A stretch of DNA of 64,000 nucleotides from Bacillota bacterium (GTDB lineage: Bacteria; Bacillota; Clostridia; DSM-8532). How positions within the stretch are numbered: the stretch's first letter is position 1; every line of letters begins with the position of its first letter. Below are positions 55,177 through 63,922 of the stretch, in pieces. The DNA lies in assembly GCA_023443745.1 (NCBI GenBank), contig JAEZTB010000048.1, positions 275,083 through 339,082 of the forward strand, read 5' to 3'. Both the position numbers and the translations under genes were made by a program. A model generated the notes under the pieces. That model was not told where the DNA came from and did no database searches. It saw only the letters and a program-made list of their open reading frames with translations.

Positions 55177-55362
55177 TTACTTGTTATCATCTACCTTTAC
55201 GACTTCTTTGCCGTCGTAGAATCCGCATTCCTTACAAACTACGTGCGGAAGCTTGAGTGCATGACACTTCTTGCATGCAACCAGATTCGGCGCGGAAAGC
55301 TTGTAATGAGTTCTTCTCTTATGCTTCCTCTGCTTCGACACTTTACTTTTTGGTACCGCCAT
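55177..55362 (-). CDS. rpmF: 50S ribosomal protein L32
   Basis: A 61-residue ribosomal protein starting MAVPKSKVSKQRKHKRR at ATG 55362, after GGAGGTGT. Two cysteine pairs (CKKC, CKEC) make it the zinc-binding form. It follows yceD, a very common arrangement. Confidence 0.97.
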   Translation of the reverse strand: MAVPKSKVSKQRKHKRRTHYKLSAPNLVACKKCHALKLPHVVCKECGFYDGKEVVKVDDNK

Positions 55363-55420
55363 TTGTAACACCTCCGTTCAGTGTTTGCATTTACCAGCAT
55401 TCCTGCTGCTTTTTCGCTGT

Positions 55421-55939
55421 TTAATCAAAAAAACCTTTTAATGCTTCAAATCGTGAGTCCACCGGCCCTGTTTGTTCACAGTCACAGTGCTCTCCCTTCA
55501 TCTTAGCGCCACACAAAGGACATAGTCCCGAACAATCCTCCTGACAGATATGAGACATAGGAAGGCTTGTTATCAAGCAATCAGCTAAAATCCTGTCAAG
55601 GTCGAGCACATTGCCGCTGAAGGTAAATCGGTCGTCATCAAATGATTCGTTACCCTCATCTTCAGTCTGGGATTGCTCTATGATATCCTCATCAATGGTA
55701 ACAATAAGCTCTTTTTCAATTTTATTACCGCATCTGTCACACACTGTGTTGTAGTTTACCCTGGCAACACCCTTTAAAACAAGTGTTCCATTGTTGTTGA
55801 TGACAGTACCCGAAAATTCAACGGGGCTTGTGAAGGAGACCGTACCAAGATCTGATTTCAGATCCTCGAGGGATTCCTTTTTATTCACGTCTATACTGCC
55901 ACCGTTATTCTTTAAAATTGAAGTAATGTCAAGCTTCAA
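55421..55939 (-). CDS. yceD: DUF177 (YceD) family protein
   Basis: A 172-residue protein of the family implicated in 23S rRNA accumulation. CDRCGNKIEKEL in the middle and a cysteine-rich tail (CPLCGAKMKGEHCDC) are visible. The start is a TTG at 55939, nine bases after AAGGAGG. It lies directly upstream of rpmF and ends in a common terminator. Confidence 0.88.
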   Translation of the reverse strand: MKLDITSILKNNGGSIDVNKKESLEDLKSDLGTVSFTSPVEFSGTVINNNGTLVLKGVARVNYNTVCDRCGNKIEKELIVTIDEDIIEQSQTEDEGNESFDDDRFTFSGNVLDLDRILADCLITSLPMSHICQEDCSGLCPLCGAKMKGEHCDCEQTGPVDSRFEALKGFFD

Positions 55940-56029
55940 ATCAATTCCCCTCCTTGTAAAGCCTAGGCTCCCGGAAGGTCAACAAGCAATATTATACTCA
56001 CTGGATCCCGCTTTGTCAATAAGAACCCC

Positions 56030-56092
56030 ACCCGCTTGCGCAATTAAAATTGCGAGCGGGTCCCGGGAACCTTGTTACTTCGTAATAATAAG
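56030..56092. repeat. Intergenic palindromic repeat, copy A
   Basis: ACCCGC-TTG-CGCAATT pairs with AATTGCG-A-GCGGGT (56030-56061), followed by CCC and, further on, CCTTGTTACTTCGTAATAATAA. The hairpin ends and the ACTTCGTA.TAATAA segment recur ahead of ychF, so this is a dispersed repeat. It lies between glyA and yceD. Confidence 0.6.
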
Positions 56093-56110
56093 CTTTTGCG
56101 GAGCAAGAGC

Positions 56111-57352
56111 TTAAGAATACAGCGGGAAGCGAGCTGTCAGTTGACCTACTCTTGCTATTATTTCCTCTTTCTTGCTTTCAAACCCTCCACTTAAGGTCAT
56201 ATCTATGAGGGCGGCAATCTCTTTCATTTCATCTTCTTTCATTCCGCGGCTGGTAACAGCCGGTGTACCTATACGGATACCGCTAGTCACAGCGGGGCTT
56301 AACTTATCAAAAGGAATACCGTTCTTGTTGGATGTGATCATAACTTCATCCAGCATCAGCTGGGCCTCTTTGCCCGTAACGCCCTTATTGGTAAGATCTA
56401 TGAGCATGAGATGGTTATCTGTTCCACCTGATACAATATCAAAGCCTTTGGATGCGAGGGCATCGGACAGCGCCTTGGCGTTCCTGGCAACCTGCTGCTG
56501 ATAGCTCTTGAATTCAGGAGAGAGTGCTTCTTTAAAGCATACAGCCTTAGCGGCAATCACATGCATAAGAGGACCGCCCTGGATACCAGGAAATACGGAA
56601 CGATCAATGTCCTTGGCATATTTTTCCTTACAAAGGATCATACCGCCTCTTGGACCTCTCAAGGTTTTATGAGTGGTGGTGGTAACAAAATCGGCATAGG
56701 GTACCGGGCTCGGATGGACGCCCGCTGCCACAAGTCCTGCGATATGGGCCATATCAACCATAAGGTAAGCGCCCACCTCGTCACAAACTTCCTTGAAGGC
56801 CTTAAAATCTATGATTCGGGAGTAAGCACTGGCTCCCGCAACAATCATTTTGGGCTTTACTTCCAATGCCGTTTTCCGTAAGGCATCATAGTCAATCCTT
56901 GCGTCTTTTTCATTGACGCAATAAGGAACAGGCTTAAAATACTTACCTGACATGTTGAGGGCCATACCATGGCTCAAGTGTCCCCCATGGGCAAGATTCA
57001 TGCCCATAAAGACATCTCCCGGCTGCAGCGCGGCATAAAAAACTGCCATATTGGCTTGAGCTCCCGAATGGGGCTGGACATTCACATGCTCGGCACCAAA
57101 AAGCTCTTTTGCCCTATTAATAGCAAGCGCTTCAACCTCATCCACATGTTCACAGCCACCATAATACCTTTTACCTGGATAACCCTCGGCATATTTATTG
57201 GTTAAAGGGGTTCCCGCTGCTTCAAGAACCGCCTTGCTGACAAAGTTCTCGGATGCAATCAGCTCAATCTTATCGGTCTGGCGGCTGATTTCCTTATAAA
57301 TAGCATTTGCAACCTCCGGATCGACTCTCTCAATTTCTTTATACTCCAGCAT
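56111..57352 (-). CDS. glyA: Serine hydroxymethyltransferase
   Basis: A 413-residue PLP enzyme converting serine and tetrahydrofolate to glycine and methylene-THF. NKYAEGYPGKRYYGGC, PHSGAQAN, HIAGLVAAGVHPSP and the PLP lysine in TTTTHKTLRGPRGG are present. I favour ATG at 57352 (ten bases after AGGAGG) over a TTG at 57358 that is too close to it. Confidence 0.97.
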   Translation of the reverse strand: MLEYKEIERVDPEVANAIYKEISRQTDKIELIASENFVSKAVLEAAGTPLTNKYAEGYPGKRYYGGCEHVDEVEALAINRAKELFGAEHVNVQPHSGAQANMAVFYAALQPGDVFMGMNLAHGGHLSHGMALNMSGKYFKPVPYCVNEKDARIDYDALRKTALEVKPKMIVAGASAYSRIIDFKAFKEVCDEVGAYLMVDMAHIAGLVAAGVHPSPVPYADFVTTTTHKTLRGPRGGMILCKEKYAKDIDRSVFPGIQGGPLMHVIAAKAVCFKEALSPEFKSYQQQVARNAKALSDALASKGFDIVSGGTDNHLMLIDLTNKGVTGKEAQLMLDEVMITSNKNGIPFDKLSPAVTSGIRIGTPAVTSRGMKEDEMKEIAALIDMTLSGGFESKKEEIIARVGQLTARFPLYS

Positions 57353-57386
57353 TCCCAACTGTCCTCCTGTGCGTCATACTACGAAA

Positions 57387-57416
57387 ATTATAATGTTTTT
57401 TGAAAGATTGTGTCAA
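57387..57416 (-). promoter_or_regulatory. Sigma-A promoter of glyA
   Basis: TTGACA (57416-57411), an 18-base spacer and TATAAT (57392-57387) on the minus strand. Confidence 0.8.
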
Positions 57417-57473
57417 CAGAAATGCATAAATATGCATTTTATCTGCTACTTCATATCATTCCTGCTAAACCTG

Positions 57474-58373
57474 TCAACCCTGTTCTGTGCCTTTTACAGG
57501 CTTTTTGTCCTGTCGCTCCAGAGAAGCCGCATCAATAAACATAAGGGCTGTTAATCTTTGAGAAATTAGAAGGATGATAACCTCTAGAAAGGCGGCGATA
57601 AAAAGCGACAACAGGGCATTTTGTATGTCAACCGCAAAAAAACTCAAAAGCCATCCCATGCAAAGCGGCCAGAGGCTGTTAAGAATAACGTTCTTCTTGC
57701 AGCCCTTGGTTAAGTCCAATGATTTTTTAAAATTACGGAAAATACCTATATCAAATTCAATAATAAGGAGATCCTTAAAGGTAAACACCGTGTTCAAAGC
57801 AAGAATAACCAACGGGAGTGCCAGTGTCAGTACCGAGAATATCGGTATAATCATCGTTATGATTCCCGTTAATAATACCAAAACCAATACGACAAAATAA
57901 AAGGCTACATAGAATAAAATATTAAATACGATAATCTTGGGCAATCTTTTAAAGAAAATGAGAGCCTTCTGCGCACCCTTCATGGTAGAGTTGGTAAGGC
58001 CATAATAATAGTAAGTTCCATAAAACAGGCTAATTAAAGAGGAAAGAGACTTAACAACAAAGAGTACAAGCACTATGGCCATGAATGAGTTGATCATGCT
58101 GATATAAATATCTGAAGTCAGGAGCGACATATCAAGGGCCTTTGCTTGCAATTGCTCTTGAAGCCTGACATTGACTTGCTCAAAGGCTATATAGAACTCC
58201 TGCATATAGGGCCTTGAGAAAACATATCCGCTAAAAAGGATGGCCAATTGCAAAATAAAAATAATTTGGGCCACAAAGGGGTTCTGTATATCATAAAATT
58301 TTATAGAATCTTTCAGATAGGCCAAAATGGGTTTCACCCTGCATGATGATGCATCATTCAACCGGTTATTCAT
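57474..58373 (-). CDS. Membrane protein of unknown function, coupled to rluB
   Basis: A 299-residue protein with about six hydrophobic segments and no motif that I recognise. ATG at 58373 lies five bases after GAGGAGG, within the end of the rluB gene (eight-base overlap), so translation is coupled. The build, with long paired hydrophobic stretches at about 165-215 and 245-285, suggests an integral membrane protein with both ends inside. It may belong to the loosely defined membrane proteins that insert other proteins or transport lipids; that is a guess. Confidence 0.6.
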   Translation of the reverse strand: MNNRLNDASSCRVKPILAYLKDSIKFYDIQNPFVAQIIFILQLAILFSGYVFSRPYMQEFYIAFEQVNVRLQEQLQAKALDMSLLTSDIYISMINSFMAIVLVLFVVKSLSSLISLFYGTYYYYGLTNSTMKGAQKALIFFKRLPKIIVFNILFYVAFYFVVLVLVLLTGIITMIIPIFSVLTLALPLVILALNTVFTFKDLLIIEFDIGIFRNFKKSLDLTKGCKKNVILNSLWPLCMGWLLSFFAVDIQNALLSLFIAAFLEVIILLISQRLTALMFIDAASLERQDKKPVKGTEQG

Positions 58374-59103
58374 TTCTTCCTCCTCTGACAAGCCTTACTT
58401 CCTGTGGTGACAAATAACGCCATTGTCCAAGCTTAAGATCACCCAAGGAAAGCCTGCCTACGGCTGTTCTCTTCAGCCGCAAAACAGCATGTCCAACAGC
58501 CTCACACATACGCTTAACCTGTCTGTTTCTTCCTTCGTGTATCACTATTTTCAATACTGCGCTTTTGTTCTTGATATCAATGACCTCTACGTCTGCGGGG
58601 GCTGTAAGCTTTCCGTCGAGCTGTACACCTCTTCTCAAGGCATGAAGAACGTCATTGGACGGCATGCCAAGAACCTCGGCCACATAGGTTTTTGTGGTCT
58701 CCTGACCCGGATGGGTGTTCCTATAAGCGAAATCCCCATCATTTGTGAGAATTAACAAACCCGTGGTATCGTAGTCCAAACGACCCACAGGGTATATACG
58801 TTCATCAATGCCTTCAATAAGATCTAAGACAGTTCTCCTGCCCTCAGGATCTGAAACTGTCGTCACATAGCCTGATGGCTTGTTAAGCATTATATAGATA
58901 CGCGTGCTTTCTTTTTTGACAAGCCTTCCCTGCACTTCAACCCTATCATTCTCAGAGACAAGCACACCCATCTCTGTAACGGTTACGCCATTAACTTTTA
59001 CTTTACCATTGTGAATAAGCTCCTCTGCATGGCGCCTTGAAGCAACACCACATTGGGCCATGTATTTTTGCAGCCGAACTTTTTCGATCGCTTTATTTTC
59101 CAT
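58366..59103 (-). CDS. rluB: Pseudouridine synthase, RluB/RsuA family
   Basis: A 245-residue enzyme modifying rRNA uridines. An S4 domain (LQKYMAQCGVASRRHAEELI, 9-28) precedes the catalytic domain with the aspartate in VGRLDYDTTGLLILTNDGD and EGRNRQVKRM. ATG at 59103 has GGATGG seven bases upstream, while the in-frame ATG at 59118 has no site. The family is sure; RluB fits better than RsuA by the full S4 and sequence. Confidence 0.92.
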   Translation of the reverse strand: MENKAIEKVRLQKYMAQCGVASRRHAEELIHNGKVKVNGVTVTEMGVLVSENDRVEVQGRLVKKESTRIYIMLNKPSGYVTTVSDPEGRRTVLDLIEGIDERIYPVGRLDYDTTGLLILTNDGDFAYRNTHPGQETTKTYVAEVLGMPSNDVLHALRRGVQLDGKLTAPADVEVIDIKNKSAVLKIVIHEGRNRQVKRMCEAVGHAVLRLKRTAVGRLSLGDLKLGQWRYLSPQEVRLVRGGRNE

Positions 59104-59294
59104 TTTTTTACCATCCATTCTTAAGGATTTTATTATAACATAGTTTGGACCAGTTTACTATTTGCTTTTATTGTACCCATTGAGGTAATATGATAAAATG
59201 CTTTTAAAGCCTTGGAAATGGAGTTGCTACTATCAAAAAGCGTTTTAAAATTCTATTACTTGGTGCCTTCACCTTTTTAGTCATCCGATACCAT

Positions 59295-60143
59295 ATGGAA
59301 CTGGTATCTTCGTCAGATGTATTCTTTACTTCTATACCACCTGAAGCTCAGGCAAGTATTACGGTTACCCCATCTCAGGAAATCATCTCGCCTCAAACAA
59401 CACCCGTCAGCACCCCTCAAGCCATTAAAGAGTCTGACAGCCGTAATACTTTTGAAAATAAAACCCCGGAAAGCGAACAGCCTATTGAAAAAGAAAATAA
59501 ATCCGATGAGCAGTCAGATAAGCCTCAAAAAGCACTTCCCGAAGGATTTGTCTTCCTTTCGGAAGCACTTCCCGAAGCTCGCATTGATGTGCGCTATGCC
59601 ACAGACCATAATTTTACCGGTAAAGTAGCCGACGGCTATCTGTCCGACCATATCAGTATTACGGTCAAAGCAGCGGAAGCCGTACAAAAAGCAAGTGCAG
59701 CTCTTAAGAAAAAGGGTTATGGCCTGTTGATTTATGACGCCTATAGGCCCAAACGAGCGGTTGCCTCTTTCATAGAATGGGGAAAAAATCCCGAAGATAA
59801 TCTGACAAAGGCTGAATTCTATCCGGACATTAAAAAGAAAGACCTGTTTGAGCTAGGCTATCTGGCCAGACGCTCGGCCCATTCAAGAGGTTCTGCTATA
59901 GATCTTTCCCTTATTGATCTTAAAACGGGTGAGCCTGTAGACATGGGAAGCCCCTTTGATTTTCTCGGGCCTATTTCAAACCATGGAACCAAGCTTATCT
60001 CAGATACTCAAACAAATAATAGAAATATTCTAAAAGAGGCCATGAAAGCAGCGGGTTTTAAAGAGCTCAGAACAGAGTGGTGGCATTACCAGCTTATCAA
60101 TGAGCCTTTCCCTGATACTTATTTTGATTTTGTCATAGAATAA
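59295..60143 (+). CDS. VanX/DdpX-like D-Ala-D-Ala dipeptidase, membrane-anchored
   Basis: A zinc peptidase domain lies in the last 200 residues: SAHSRGSAIDLSL supplies the His and Asp zinc ligands, and TEWWHYQL the catalytic Glu and third ligand; DAYRPKRAVASF is also typical. A Ser/Pro/Glu-rich linker precedes it. 59295 is the first standard start codon, but the frame extends upstream to 59208 and encodes a perfect anchor (KKRFKILLLGAFTFLVI). The expected start, eight bases after GGAG, is ATC at 59232. So the protein is either started at ATC, or its start has been lost. It probably trims cell-wall peptides or D-Ala-D-Ala outside the cell. Confidence 0.8.
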   Translation: MELVSSSDVFFTSIPPEAQASITVTPSQEIISPQTTPVSTPQAIKESDSRNTFENKTPESEQPIEKENKSDEQSDKPQKALPEGFVFLSEALPEARIDVRYATDHNFTGKVADGYLSDHISITVKAAEAVQKASAALKKKGYGLLIYDAYRPKRAVASFIEWGKNPEDNLTKAEFYPDIKKKDLFELGYLARRSAHSRGSAIDLSLIDLKTGEPVDMGSPFDFLGPISNHGTKLISDTQTNNRNILKEAMKAAGFKELRTEWWHYQLINEPFPDTYFDFVIE

Positions 60144-60161
60144 AAGAGCCACGCCGATTTT

Positions 60162-61091
60162 TCACACCTGAATAAATATGGGATTCGACCAGGCAGTCAT
60201 TCCTTGCCTATCTACACATTCAACTCTTACATATTTCTCGGTACCTTTCAGCTTATATTCTGCTGAGTTTATTGTACCTTTGTCTCCAGCCCATTCACTA
60301 TATCCTATATCTTCATAAGTTATGAAATTGATTACATCGACAGGTGAGCATTCAACATGTACTTTACCATCTGCAATAAAATACTTGTAAATTTCAGGTC
60401 CGCTTGAAGAATAAAACCTACCTTCCATTAAGGCCTCAATAATATTCTTATGTGTCAATTCAGGGCAATTCACCATGATCCAACCTCCGCATCGGTCATT
60501 TAGTATATGGTGGGCATCATCGGTAGCCATTCCCCAAATTTTTCTGCCTCTTCTCAGTAAAGAATCCCAATAATAAGTTGAAAGCCCGGTACAGCTTTCA
60601 ATATGGCAGCCGTAATTGAATATTTCCATTGCAAAAAAGTCATCAAGGCCAATGAAATCCTCCAGCTCCATTCTTGACCAGTCAGGATGATTGAAAACAG
60701 CCAGATTGTTACTTGAAACAAGCTTGTCAATCTCAGCTTGAGCCGAACTCATACCTTTCCATTCAGTAGAGTCAAATTTATCTCCATGTTTGAATCCCCT
60801 GGGATTATCGCCCAATGTTTTGCCAATTCCAAGGAAATGATACATCCTAAGGGGATCATACTTATTTACATCCAGTTCTACCCCCGGCAGCAACAGAAAA
60901 TCATCACAGTCATATTCTCGGCAGTCTGTATAAAATCGGTGTTCGGTTAATGCAAGGAAATTCCAACCGTTCTCCATATAAAGCCTTATAATTTCGGAAG
61001 GAGGCAATCTCCCGTCAGAATTTGTTGAATGGCAGTGCAGATTCCCTTTATACCAATTCCCATTATCCAAAAATGGATTAATATTTCTCAT
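60162..61091 (-). CDS. PHP-domain metal-dependent phosphoesterase
   Basis: A 309-residue protein with the PHP motif GNLHCHSTNSDGRLPPSEI, LALTEHRF, LLPGVELDV and a late histidine-aspartate pair (ATDDAHH). Such proteins hydrolyse phosphodiesters or sugar phosphates using two or three metal ions. It overlaps the transporter gene upstream by four bases, so its substrate is probably what the transporter brings in. The last 90 residues may form a beta-domain. Confidence 0.85.
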   Translation of the reverse strand: MRNINPFLDNGNWYKGNLHCHSTNSDGRLPPSEIIRLYMENGWNFLALTEHRFYTDCREYDCDDFLLLPGVELDVNKYDPLRMYHFLGIGKTLGDNPRGFKHGDKFDSTEWKGMSSAQAEIDKLVSSNNLAVFNHPDWSRMELEDFIGLDDFFAMEIFNYGCHIESCTGLSTYYWDSLLRRGRKIWGMATDDAHHILNDRCGGWIMVNCPELTHKNIIEALMEGRFYSSSGPEIYKYFIADGKVHVECSPVDVINFITYEDIGYSEWAGDKGTINSAEYKLKGTEKYVRVECVDRQGMTAWSNPIFIQV

Positions 61092-62362
61092 ACCGTTTGC
61101 ACCTCTTTTTCCACAATTTTTTCTCTTTTCTCATTTTTACAGGCAGACATAAAAACAACCCCGAGTACAGAAATCACTACCCATGATAACACAACGTAAT
61201 TCCAACCTATCCTATCGCTAATTAAACCTATTAATATTCCGGCGGCCGCGGCTCCCAGATATGCGGTGAAATCAAGGAAGCCCACAGCCGATGATACCTT
61301 GCCGTACTTTTCATACTTCAATGGGATAAAAGTCAGCAATATGGTATTTGCACCGTACATCAATGCTATGGTTAAACTGAGAAGAGCAATTGTGATAATG
61401 GCGCTTGTATGAAAGAAAAGGTAAAGTAGCAAGCTGCTTACCGCTGCCGCGCTAATTAAAATGATAACCGATTTTCTTTCATTTCCAGGGTATTTGGAAT
61501 TAAGCCAGCCGGCGCCCAGTATTCCAAACAAACTCATCAAAGGGATTGCAAGTGAGAAAAGGGAAACAGCCGATTGGCCAAGCTTATGGGTATCTCCAAG
61601 AAATGTAGGTGCCCACAAAGCAATACCGTCTTTAACAATACCCTGTGCAATACAAGTCAGTGCAACCAGCCACAGTCTTGTATCCACAATAACTTTTACA
61701 AAGGATATTTTTGAGGCATCAACATCCTGCTCCATCTTTTTAACTGATGTACCTAAGCTTTCATCTCCGCGGTTCAGACCGACTTCTTCAGGACAATTAC
61801 GCATTTTAGCAAGCCAGACAAGTGAAAATGCAAATACTATGGCAGCAGGTATCCAGAATGCCCAACGCCAGGATAAATGAACAATAATCTGCCCTACAAC
61901 GCCCCAAGCCAGAAAATAGCCTCCAATCATTGAACATGAAAGGATTACAGCCTTTTTTGCACGTTCTTGAGGCGTATACCATAAGGACATGGTTTTAACA
62001 ATCGGCCCCCACAAGGTTGATAGAAAAAAACCGTTAATACACCATAAAAAAATGATGGTATATGTATTGGATGAAAAACCCACAGCAAGATTGGCAAGTG
62101 AAGAAACACATAATCCTACAAAAATAAAAGGCCTGCTCTTGACCTTATCCCCAATTGTGCCATTGATAAGCTGACCTATTGCATAAGCCCAGAAGAACGC
62201 AGTCCCAAACAGTCCAACGTCTATTTTACTCCACCCTTGAGAACTCATCATACCGGGAAGGGCAATGGAAAGGTTGCTTCTACAGAGATACGCCCCTGCA
62301 TAAGCACACCAGCAAAGTATAAAAATCCGCCTCTGAAATTTCTGTAAAGAAATAGCTCTCAT
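61088..62362 (-). CDS. MFS transporter of the organophosphate:phosphate antiporter type
   Basis: A 424-residue protein with twelve hydrophobic segments. The N-terminal motif AYLCRSNLSIALPGM, the loop GTIGDKVKSRPF between spans 2 and 3, and RWAFWIPAA match UhpC/GlpT-like carriers. The coupling to a PHP phosphoesterase suggests uptake of a phosphorylated or glycerophospho compound. The last 15 residues are charged. Confidence 0.82.
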   Translation of the reverse strand: MRAISLQKFQRRIFILCWCAYAGAYLCRSNLSIALPGMMSSQGWSKIDVGLFGTAFFWAYAIGQLINGTIGDKVKSRPFIFVGLCVSSLANLAVGFSSNTYTIIFLWCINGFFLSTLWGPIVKTMSLWYTPQERAKKAVILSCSMIGGYFLAWGVVGQIIVHLSWRWAFWIPAAIVFAFSLVWLAKMRNCPEEVGLNRGDESLGTSVKKMEQDVDASKISFVKVIVDTRLWLVALTCIAQGIVKDGIALWAPTFLGDTHKLGQSAVSLFSLAIPLMSLFGILGAGWLNSKYPGNERKSVIILISAAAVSSLLLYLFFHTSAIITIALLSLTIALMYGANTILLTFIPLKYEKYGKVSSAVGFLDFTAYLGAAAAGILIGLISDRIGWNYVVLSWVVISVLGVVFMSACKNEKREKIVEKEVQTV

Positions 62363-62393
62363 AGCAAATTAGTACTTAACCTTTTTGAATCAC

Positions 62394-62422
62394 ATTTTAT
62401 ATGGATTTATGTTTATTGTCAA
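62394..62422 (-). promoter_or_regulatory. Sigma-A promoter of the transporter-PHP pair
   Basis: TTGACA (62422-62417), a 17-base spacer and TAAAAT (62399-62394) on the minus strand, 32 bases before the transporter start. Confidence 0.75.
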
Positions 62423-62625
62423 GTAAACTCATAAATTTAAGTGCGTAAATCAACATAAAACAACACAAATTCAACTTACTCTGTGGCATGTTTCCAATTT
62501 ATTTGAAGCAACTGCATAAATCCTGATACAAATCAATCAGCCGTGCTTCTTTTCCGCATTCAGCATAGCGTACCGCATTCAACAAGAAGCTTGTACAGCT
62601 ATACTACTTAGGTTATAATAACCTT

Positions 62626-62729
62626 ACCCGTTACCGAAATCATAGATTTCGAACGGGTACCCAAGTTATTGATACTTCGTATTAATAAACCTTGCCCGTA
62701 AGAGAAATCAAAGATTTCGGGTGGGTCCC
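62626..62729. repeat. Intergenic palindromic repeat, copy B (two hairpins)
   Basis: The first hairpin is ACCCGTT-AC-CGAAATC-ATA-GATTTCG-AACGGGT (62626-62658), seven plus seven perfect pairs. After ACTTCGTATTAATAA a second, imperfect hairpin (GAAATC aaa GATTTC within CCCG...GGGTGGGT) follows at 62694-62729. Both resemble copy A between glyA and yceD. It fills the 400-base gap between the transporter and ychF; bases 62423-62600 show nothing else. Confidence 0.65.
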
Positions 62730-62761
62730 ATATAATAACGATTATTTGGAGGTTTTTATAG

Positions 62762-63856
62762 ATGAAGCTCGGTATTGTCGGCCTTCCCAATGTAGGAAAA
62801 AGCACGCTTTTTAATGCCATAACAAAAGCAGGCGCGGAGAGCGCCAATTACCCCTTCTGCACCATTGATCCCAACATCGGAATCGTTGCTGTTCCAGATG
62901 AACGGCTTGACATTCTGGCCAAGATGTATAACCCTAAGAAGATTACCCCCACAGCCATTGAGTTTGTGGATATTGCAGGCCTTGTCAGAGGCGCCAGTAA
63001 GGGTGAGGGTCTTGGTAACAAATTCTTATCCCATATCCGTGAAGTGGATTCCATTGTTCATGTGGTACGCTGCTTCGACGACAGTAATATTGTTCATGTA
63101 GAAGGCTCTGTAGACCCTGCCCGGGACATCGAAACCATCAATCTGGAACTGGTGTTTTCCGATATGGAAGCCATTGATAAGCGCATTGACAAAACTCGCA
63201 AGCAGATGAAATCAGGCGATAAGAGATATCAAATTGAGCTGGAGCTTTTGGAAAGCATAAAAGCCACTCTGGATAAAGGACTTCCCGTTCGATCCATGAG
63301 CTTTCCCTCTGATCAAATTGATTACGTAGATCAGCTCTTCCTATTAACATGGAAGCCTGTACTCTATTGCGCCAATGTGTCAGAGGACGGTATTGCGACC
63401 ATCGAACAGAACCCTTATGTGGCAAAGGTAAGAGAATTGGCCAAGATAGAAAATGCCGAGGTTATTGTTATTTGTGCCAGAATTGAAGAGGAAATAGCAC
63501 AACTGGAGGATGATGAAAAACAGCTTTTCTTAAATGAGCTGGGGCTTTCAGAATCCGGACTTGATAAGCTTGTTAAGGCAAGCTATAAGCTTCTTGGCCT
63601 CATCAGCTATTTAACCGCCGGTGAACCCGAGGTGCGGGCATGGACCATTGAAAAAGGGACGAAAGCTCCCCAGGCTGCCGGAAAAATTCACTCAGATTTT
63701 GAACGCGGCTTCATTCGTGCCGAAATCGTGGCTTTTGATGACCTTATACGCTGCGGTACCTATGCTGCTGCACGGGAACAAGGGTTGGTAAGGTCCGAGG
63801 GCAAAGAATATGTCATGCATGATGGCGACGTTACCCTGTTCCGTTTTAATGTCTAG
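62762..63856 (+). CDS. ychF: Ribosome-associated ATPase YchF
   Basis: A 364-residue OLA1/YchF protein. GLPNVGKSTLFNAIT is the P-loop, DIAGLVRGASKGEGLG the G3 and switch region, a coiled-coil insertion occupies about 130-165, and a TGS domain closes the protein (CGTYAAAREQGLVRSEGKEY). The NKxD motif is replaced, as usual in this ATP-preferring family. ATG at 62762 follows TGGAGG. Confidence 0.96.
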   Translation: MKLGIVGLPNVGKSTLFNAITKAGAESANYPFCTIDPNIGIVAVPDERLDILAKMYNPKKITPTAIEFVDIAGLVRGASKGEGLGNKFLSHIREVDSIVHVVRCFDDSNIVHVEGSVDPARDIETINLELVFSDMEAIDKRIDKTRKQMKSGDKRYQIELELLESIKATLDKGLPVRSMSFPSDQIDYVDQLFLLTWKPVLYCANVSEDGIATIEQNPYVAKVRELAKIENAEVIVICARIEEEIAQLEDDEKQLFLNELGLSESGLDKLVKASYKLLGLISYLTAGEPEVRAWTIEKGTKAPQAAGKIHSDFERGFIRAEIVAFDDLIRCGTYAAAREQGLVRSEGKEYVMHDGDVTLFRFNV

Positions 63857-63873
63857 TTTCTGATATTTGTATT

Positions 63874-63922
63874 AAAAGGGGCTGTCTCAAAATAATCAAA
63901 AATTTTGAGATATGCCCCTTTT
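63874..63922 (+). terminator. Terminator of ychF
   Basis: AAAAGGGGC pairs with GCCCCTTTT, and an inner CTCAAAAT with ATTTTGAG, 17 bases after the ychF stop. Bases 63923-64000 show nothing else. Confidence 0.85.
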
